Source: DASTHS01 sp035718085 (GTDB taxonomy: Bacteria; Actinomycetota; Acidimicrobiia; Acidimicrobiales; Palsa-688). Taken from it: 18,772 nt of DNA. Positions 14,471 to 18,772 of the stretch are shown here, piece by piece. Position numbers and translations under genes: made by a program. Location of the stretch: assembly GCA_035718085.1 (NCBI GenBank), contig DASTHS010000037.1:1-18772 (forward strand). Reading direction: 5' to 3'. A model generated the notes under the pieces. That model saw only the letters and a program-made list of their open reading frames with translations, did not search any database and was not told the origin of the DNA. The stretch's first letter is position 1. Each line of letters starts with the position of its first letter.

Positions 14471-16123
14471 GTGGTGGTCGTGCCCGCCCGCGACGAGCAG
14501 GACCGGATCGCCGCCTGCCTGGCCGCCCTCGTGCGCCAGCGCGACGTCGACCCCGCCACCTACCGGGTGCTGGTGGTCGCCCACCGCTGCGTCGACCGCA
14601 CCGTCGCCGCCGTCGAGACGGTGGCCGCCGCCCACCGGCCCCCCGAGATCACGGTGGTCGAGCTGACCACGGGCGGCGTCGGCGCCGCCCGCCGCGCCGG
14701 CATGGACATGGCGGCGGCCATGCTGACCGACGCCGGCGCCCCAGGCGGGCTGGTGGCCACCACCGACGCCGACACCGTCGTCGCGCCCGACTGGCTCGCC
14801 GCCCAGCTGGCGCTGGTGGCGGAGGGCGCCGAAGCCATCGGCGGCGCCATCGACCTCGACCCCGTCGAGGAGGCCGCCCTGCCGACCCCCGCGCTGGCCG
14901 AGCGAGCGACCCGCGTCGCCGCCCGGCTCGCGGCCACGCGGGTGGCGTCGCCCGCCGCCGACCACCCCTTCTTCAGCGGCGCCTCCATCGGGGTCACCGC
15001 CCGCGCCTACCTCGCCGCCGGCGGCATCCCCACCGACGGCGACCTCGAGGACGAAGCGTTCGCGGCGGCGCTCGGCCGGGCGGGTGTCGTCGTGCACCGG
15101 CCTGGCTCGGTGCGGGTGCGCACCTCGGCGCGCCGCCGGGGGCGGGCCGGGCGCGGGCTGGCGGTCGACCTGCAGGTGGCCTCCTGGCGGTCGACCCACA
15201 GCTTCGCCGCCGAGCAGTTCGCCGACGTGGCCGGCCTGGCCCGCCAGCGGCGCGACCGGGTCTCCGTGGTGTTCCCCGCCCGCGAAGAGGCGGCGACGAT
15301 CGGCCGGGTCGTGGCCACCGCCCGTCGCCTCGTCGACGCTGGCCTCGTCGACGAGGTCGTCGTGGTCGACGCGGCGGCGGGCGACGGCACGGCCGACGCG
15401 GCGGCGCGGGCCGGGGCCGTGGTGCACCAACAAGACGACCTGCTCGCCGAGTTCGGCCCGTGCCGCGGCAAGGGCGACGCCATGTGGCGGGCCCTGTCGG
15501 TGGTCGACGGCGACATCGTGTGCTTCCTCGACGCCGACACGGCCAACTTCGACGACCGCTTCGTGGCGGCCACGATCGGCCCGCTGCTCGTCGATGCCTC
15601 GCTCGCGCTGGTGAAGGGCGCCTTCACCCGCCCGTTGCGCCTCGGGGAGCTGCAGGTGCCGGGCGAGGGCGGCCGGGTGACCGAGCTCGCCGCCCGCCCG
15701 GCGCTGAACCTGTGGTTCCCCGAGCTGGCCGGCTTCGACCAGCCGCTGTCGGGGGAGATCGCCCTGCGGCGGGACCTCGCCTGGCAGCTCGCCTTCCCCG
15801 TGGGGTACGGCGTCGAGGTGGCCATGCTCATCGACGCCGCCGCCGCCCGGGGCCTCGACGCCCTGGCCCAGGTCGACCTCGGCGAGCGGCTGAACCGGCA
15901 CCAGCCCCTCCGCGAGCTGTCGGCGATGGCCTACGCGGTGCTCGCCGCCGCCGCCCGGCGGCTGCCGGGCGGCTCCCCCGGGCCGGCGCCGGGCCCGATG
16001 CTGCTCCCCGGCAGCGACGGCGGCCCGGCCGAGGTGCGCCAGGTCGCCGTCGACGAGCGGCCACCGCTGATCGAGGTGCTCGGCCCCGGCCGTGCCAGCC
16101 CGGGCGGCCCTGCCCCCCGCTAG
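14471..16123 (+). CDS. gpgS: Two-domain glycosyltransferase: GT2-like domain fused to glucosyl-3-phosphoglycerate synthase
   Basis: 550 residues with two complete GT-A folds. Domain 1 (about 1-225): VVVVPARDEQDRIAACLAAL, GVGAARRAGMD, the DxD-type TTDADTVV (D99-D101), SGASIGV and GDLEDEAF; family 2-like, substrate unknown. Domain 2 (about 240-550) follows mycobacterial GpgS closely: RVSVVFPAREEAATIG, GKGDAMWRAL (K334), CFLDADTANF (D354-D356), LVKGAFTRPL, GGRVTELAARPALNLW, QPLSGEIALRR, GYGVEVAMLID, AQVDLGERLN and the terminal VDERPPLIEVL. GpgS (GT81) joins UDP-glucose to 3-phosphoglycerate. The usual metal-site His (AHRNR motif) reads LNRHQ here (N475, H477). GTG at 14471 gives a normal GT2 start 14 bases after the methyltransferase stop; CTG at 14453 is an alternative. 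No phosphatase (GpgP) gene is nearby. TAG at 16121-16123. Confidence 0.85.
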   Translation: MVVVPARDEQDRIAACLAALVRQRDVDPATYRVLVVAHRCVDRTVAAVETVAAAHRPPEITVVELTTGGVGAARRAGMDMAAAMLTDAGAPGGLVATTDADTVVAPDWLAAQLALVAEGAEAIGGAIDLDPVEEAALPTPALAERATRVAARLAATRVASPAADHPFFSGASIGVTARAYLAAGGIPTDGDLEDEAFAAALGRAGVVVHRPGSVRVRTSARRRGRAGRGLAVDLQVASWRSTHSFAAEQFADVAGLARQRRDRVSVVFPAREEAATIGRVVATARRLVDAGLVDEVVVVDAAAGDGTADAAARAGAVVHQQDDLLAEFGPCRGKGDAMWRALSVVDGDIVCFLDADTANFDDRFVAATIGPLLVDASLALVKGAFTRPLRLGELQVPGEGGRVTELAARPALNLWFPELAGFDQPLSGEIALRRDLAWQLAFPVGYGVEVAMLIDAAAARGLDALAQVDLGERLNRHQPLRELSAMAYAVLAAAARRLPGGSPGPAPGPMLLPGSDGGPAEVRQVAVDERPPLIEVLGPGRASPGGPAPR

Positions 16124-17094
16124 TAGGCGCCCCCGTGCTCGAAGTACCGGCGCGGGTTGTCGACCAGCATGGTGCGGATCTGCTCGTCGGTCACCCCCCG
16201 CTGGCGCAGCGCAGGCAGCACGTCGCGGGAGATGTGCTCGTAGTGCCAGTTCGGCGCCATCTGCGCGGGGGCGCCCGCCTCGAACCAGTCGATGTAGCAG
16301 GACGCGTCGTGGGCCAGCACCATCCGCTCGGCGTACCCCTGAGCGCACAGGGTGGCCACGGTCGCCACCCGGTCGTCGAAGGGCAGCAGCAGGTCGAGGC
16401 CGAAGCGGTCCATGCCGAGCAGTGACCCGGCGTCGGCGAGGCGGCGCAGGTAGTCGAGGTCGGTGGTGTCGCCCGAGTGGCCGATGACCACCCGCTCGAG
16501 GTCGACGCCCTCGCTGCGCATCACGTCCTGCACCACCAGGCCGCTCTCGGAGTGGGCGTCGGTGTGCACGGTGATCGGGGCGCCGGTCGCCCGGTGGGCC
16601 TTGGCCACCGCCCGCATCGCCCGCTCCACACCCGGCGTGAGGCCGTGCGTGTCGATGGCGCACTTGAGGAACGCCGCCTTCACGTCGGTGCCGGCGATGC
16701 CCACGGTGATGTCGTTCACGAACAGGTCGACGAGGGGGTCGTCGCCGCCGATCAGGGTGCCCGGCCCGACGAAGTCGAACTGGTGGGGCAGGTCGCGGTA
16801 GGTGTAGAGCCCGGTGGCGGCGACGATGCGCACGGGGACCCGCCGGGCCACCTCGACCAGCCGGGGGGCGTAGCGGCCCAGCCCGACAACGGTCGGGTCG
16901 ACGATCGTGTCGACACCCAGGCCCTTCAGGCGGGTCAGGCGCTCGACGGCATCGTCGACGCGCAACTGCTCGTCCCACCCCGCCGGGTAGTTCTGGAGCA
17001 TGTCGGGCGTGAGCACGAACACGTGCTCGTGCATGAGCGTGGTGCCCAGATCGGCGGTGTCGATCGGGCCGGTGTAGGTCTCGACGGTGGCCAC
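16120..17094 (-). CDS. Phosphotriesterase-family metal-dependent hydrolase (possible lactonase)
   Basis: 324-residue amidohydrolase-superfamily barrel of the phosphotriesterase/PLL group. All six expected metal-site residues are visible: H22 and H24 in LMHEHVF, the carboxylated lysine K144 in AAFLKCAID, H177 in ITVHTDAHS, H206 in VIGHSGD and D263 in LAHDASCY. The C-terminal EQIRTMLVDNPRRYF is also typical. Members hydrolyse lactones or phosphoesters; the sequence does not tell which. GTG at 17092-17094 has GAGGGG five bases upstream and gives the usual ETYTGPID...LGTTLMHEH start. It lies 43 bases after the LysR gene on the same strand and is probably co-transcribed. Its TAG shares the CTAG at 16120-16123 with the convergent glycosyltransferase stop. 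Confidence 0.92.
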   Translation of the reverse strand: MATVETYTGPIDTADLGTTLMHEHVFVLTPDMLQNYPAGWDEQLRVDDAVERLTRLKGLGVDTIVDPTVVGLGRYAPRLVEVARRVPVRIVAATGLYTYRDLPHQFDFVGPGTLIGGDDPLVDLFVNDITVGIAGTDVKAAFLKCAIDTHGLTPGVERAMRAVAKAHRATGAPITVHTDAHSESGLVVQDVMRSEGVDLERVVIGHSGDTTDLDYLRRLADAGSLLGMDRFGLDLLLPFDDRVATVATLCAQGYAERMVLAHDASCYIDWFEAGAPAQMAPNWHYEHISRDVLPALRQRGVTDEQIRTMLVDNPRRYFEHGGAY

Positions 17095-17137
17095 GGGTCC
17101 CCCTCGGTGGTGGTGGCAGTGACGGTGCCGGGCGTTT

Positions 17138-18037
17138 CTAGTCGCCGCCGTCCGGCGACTCGCGCACCGACGCCCGCACGGCGGCGATGGCGTCGCGCAC
17201 GGCCGGCGACGGCTCGTCGTGTGGCCAGGCCAACCACAGCTCGACGACCGCCCGGGTGGCGAGGGGCACCACGGCGACCCCTGCGACGTCGGCATGGCGC
17301 ATGGCTGCCTGCGGCACCAGGCCGACGCCTAGGCCGGCACCGACCATGAGCAGCAGCGAGGCGGTCGAGCTGGCTTCCTCCGCGACCGCGAGGGCGCTCC
17401 CGGAGGCCCCCAGCGCGGCCATCACCGCGTCGTGCTCCCCCGGCGAGTTCGTGCGCTCCGGCACGACGAGGGTGAACTCCAGCAGGTCGGCCGCCCGCAC
17501 CCGCCGCCGCTGCGCCAACGGCGAGTCGGTGGGGACGACGGCGACGAGCTCCTCGCTGACCAGCGCCTCCGACCTCACCCCCGCCGGGACCGGCGCCCGC
17601 AGCAGGGCCAGGTCGAGCTCACCGACGCGCAGCCGCTCGGCCAGGCGCGACGACGGCGCCTCCGTGACCTGCAGGCGCACGTCGGGGTGGGACGCCCGCA
17701 GCTGGGGCAGGGCGCGCTGCAGGATCTCCACGGCGGCGGCGTCACCGTGGCCGATGCGCACCCGCTCGGCCGCCCCGGCGCCCACCCGGCGGGCCTCCAT
17801 GGCGGCGAAGCGCAGGCGGTGCAGGGTCTCCTGGGCGTCGGGCAGGAACACGCGGCCGGCCGGCGTGAGGCGCACGGCGCGCCTGTTGCGCTCGAAGAGC
17901 CGCACGCCGACCTCCACCTCGAGGTCGCTGATGCGCCGCGACAGGGTCGACGCCGAGACGCCCGACAGGGCGGCGGCGCGACGGAAGTGCAGGTGCTCGG
18001 CCAGCAGCACGAACAGCTCGAGTTGGGTGACCTCCAT
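17138..18037 (-). CDS. LysR-family transcriptional regulator
   Basis: 299 residues. The N-terminal winged helix-turn-helix (1-60) reads MEVTQLELFVLLAEHLHFRR, then AAALSGVSASTLSRRISDLE, VGVRLFERNRR and VRLTPAGRVFL, standard LysR. A linker helix follows, then the periplasmic-binding-protein-like effector domain (about 90-290: RVRIGHGDAAAVEILQRALP, GELDLALLRAP, VAVVPTDSPLA, VGAGLGVGLVPQA). The ATG at 18035-18037 opens the canonical HTH. It is divergent from the dioxygenase-family gene and upstream of the phosphotriesterase-like gene, so it probably controls both, with an effector related to their substrate. Typical of the family, it would bind the 99-base divergent gap and repress itself. Confidence 0.94.
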   Translation of the reverse strand: MEVTQLELFVLLAEHLHFRRAAALSGVSASTLSRRISDLEVEVGVRLFERNRRAVRLTPAGRVFLPDAQETLHRLRFAAMEARRVGAGAAERVRIGHGDAAAVEILQRALPQLRASHPDVRLQVTEAPSSRLAERLRVGELDLALLRAPVPAGVRSEALVSEELVAVVPTDSPLAQRRRVRAADLLEFTLVVPERTNSPGEHDAVMAALGASGSALAVAEEASSTASLLLMVGAGLGVGLVPQAAMRHADVAGVAVVPLATRAVVELWLAWPHDEPSPAVRDAIAAVRASVRESPDGGD

Positions 18038-18051
18038 CTGACCTGGGCGTG

Positions 18052-18069
18052 TACCCCCGGCGCTGGGTA
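18052..18069. promoter_or_regulatory. Inverted repeat TACCC-N8-GGGTA in the LysR/dioxygenase gap
   Basis: TACCC (18052-18056) and GGGTA (18065-18069) are perfect reverse complements, 15-32 bases upstream of the LysR start codon. This is a plausible autoregulatory half of a LysR operator. It does not match the exact T-N11-A consensus. Confidence 0.4.
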
Positions 18070-18090
18070 GCGAAGCCCGTCGGGCCCACG

Positions 18091-18114
18091 ATGGTCGTGC
18101 GCGCCCAGGACCAT
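18091..18114. promoter_or_regulatory. Inverted repeat ATGGTC-N12-GACCAT in the LysR/dioxygenase gap
   Basis: ATGGTC (18091-18096) and GACCAT (18109-18114) are perfect reverse complements with 12 bases between, 22-45 bases upstream of the dioxygenase-family ATG. The half-sites contain A/T pairs in otherwise GC-dominated DNA, which makes chance less likely than for the GC-only repeats elsewhere. Candidate activator or repressor site for the divergent LysR protein. Confidence 0.45.
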
Positions 18115-18136
18115 TCCGTACTATCGGAGCACCCAG

Positions 18137-18772
18137 ATGCCGACCTCCGCCCCCACCGTGAGCTCGAACGGCACGTCGATCGCCTTCGACGACGAGCACT
18201 TCGCCCCCCAGCGCGACAGCACCGGGCTGCTCGGGGACCCGGCCGCCCTGCGCGACCGCTACGACGCGGACGGCTACCTGCGCCTGCGGGGGGTGCTCGA
18301 CCCCCGGTCGCTGCGCCGGCTGCGCGCCGCGTACTTCTCGCAGTTCGACCCCGGCTACCTGGCGCCCGGCTCCGACCCGGCCGACGGCCTGTTCTCGGGC
18401 TGGCGGCCGACCATGGCCGCCCACGGCACGGCCGGGCACCCCGCGCACGGCTTCGTGCGGTCCGACGACTTCCTCACCTTCTGCGCCTCGCCGGCCCTCG
18501 AGGCCCTCGCCGTTGTCCTCCTCGACGGCCCGGTGGTGCAGCTGCCGCGGCGCATCCTGCGCCACTTCGACCGGTCCCGGCCCAGGGCCTCGCGCGCCCA
18601 CACCGACTTCACCTACCTCGACGGCGGCTCCGATCGCCTGCTCACGGCCTGGGTGCCCATCGGCGACTGCCCCCTCGCCACCGGTGGGTTGGTCTACCTC
18701 GAGGGCTCGCACCGGCTGGCGAGGGCCGACCTCGACCTGCTGCGGGCCCGCACCGACCGCCGCGACGACCGC
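18137..18772 (+). CDS. Phytanoyl-CoA dioxygenase (PhyH) family protein, 3' end beyond the window
   Basis: The frame is open from ATG at 18137 to the window end (212 residues). PhyH proteins are Fe(II)/2-oxoglutarate oxygenases that hydroxylate varied substrates. Visible: RYDADGYLRLRGVLDPRSLR at the N-terminus, a typical opening of the family; the iron motif HTD (H155, D157) in SRAHTDFTYL; LLTAWVPIGDCPLATGGL; and LEGSHRLA (H192), the family's P/E-GSH turn. The third iron ligand (a distal His) and the 2-oxoglutarate Arg should lie downstream. The ATG is supported by GGAG seven bases upstream. TCCG/CGGA (18115-18118, 18125-18128) could form a small hairpin touching that ribosome site. It is divergent from the LysR gene, which likely regulates it. 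Confidence 0.88.
   Translation, partial: MPTSAPTVSSNGTSIAFDDEHFAPQRDSTGLLGDPAALRDRYDADGYLRLRGVLDPRSLRRLRAAYFSQFDPGYLAPGSDPADGLFSGWRPTMAAHGTAGHPAHGFVRSDDFLTFCASPALEALAVVLLDGPVVQLPRRILRHFDRSRPRASRAHTDFTYLDGGSDRLLTAWVPIGDCPLATGGLVYLEGSHRLARADLDLLRARTDRRDDR

Noticed and set aside
13859..16123. Natural methyltransferase-glycosyltransferase fusion
   Set aside because: The linker is an Arg/Pro-rich string with no family resemblance, whereas the +1 frame supplies the missing methyltransferase C-terminus and its stop. A one-base indel explains this better than a true fusion, though reads should confirm it.
14342..16978. Minus-strand open frame of about 878 codons spanning the glycosyltransferase and the hydrolase genes
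   Set aside because: It is antisense to the well-supported GT2-GpgS gene and out of frame with the PTE-like gene. The composition is Arg/Gly/Pro-rich with no domain.
18119..18124. TACTAT as a -10 box for the PhyH gene
   Set aside because: The transcript would start after the GGAG ribosome site that supports the ATG, and there is no matching -35 sequence.
1..18772. CRISPR arrays, insertion sequences, prophage or toxin-antitoxin genes
   Set aside because: No spaced direct repeats, transposase or integrase motifs, or small paired toxin/antitoxin frames were found on either strand.

Overview
The window is very GC-rich, densely coded bacterial DNA that looks like an actinomycete chromosome (Actinomycetota). 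An acidimicrobial lineage is a guess from overall protein flavour, not something I could test. The block pth-rplY-prs-glmU next to mfd-lipoprotein-mazG-eno resembles, from memory, the neighbourhood around glmU, mfd and eno in Mycobacterium tuberculosis. No mobile element, CRISPR array or rRNA is visible, and no stretch over 300 bases lacks a gene.

Left part (1-10659, all on the minus strand): a housekeeping run read right to left as glmU, prs, rplY, pth, mfd, a SurA-like lipoprotein gene, mazG (YabN type) and eno (its 3' end is cut off by the window). Spacing is tight, including a GTGA stop/start overlap between mfd and the lipoprotein gene. Three things stand out here. GlmU ends before its acetyltransferase active site. 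Pth has no ATG, GTG or TTG in front of its catalytic core. Prs most likely starts at TTG behind a strong Shine-Dalgarno.

Centre (10711-12058): a tRNA-Gln(UUG) gene on the plus strand is followed by a perfect GC-rich hairpin. Facing it on the minus strand are a two-helix membrane protein gene and a DJ-1/PfpI family gene.

Right-centre (12164-16123, plus strand): the most interesting region, a tightly overlapping four-gene cassette. It encodes an acyl-CoA dehydrogenase-like flavoprotein, a PIG-L zinc deacetylase, a NodS-like SAM methyltransferase and a 550-residue protein with two glycosyltransferase domains. The second of these domains is recognisably a glucosyl-3-phosphoglycerate synthase (GpgS). 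The methyltransferase carries an apparent one-base frameshift at a G run, which makes it read straight into the glycosyltransferase. Together the genes look like a pathway for a modified sugar or glycoside (glycosyl transfer, de-N-acylation, methylation, redox chemistry), perhaps built on glucosylglycerate. The product is unknown to me.

Right end (16120-18772): a phosphotriesterase-family metal hydrolase and a LysR regulator on the minus strand, divergent from a phytanoyl-CoA dioxygenase-family gene that runs off the window. The divergent gap holds two inverted repeats that are candidate operators. The hydrolase gene and the glycosyltransferase gene converge so closely that they share one CTAG as both stop codons.
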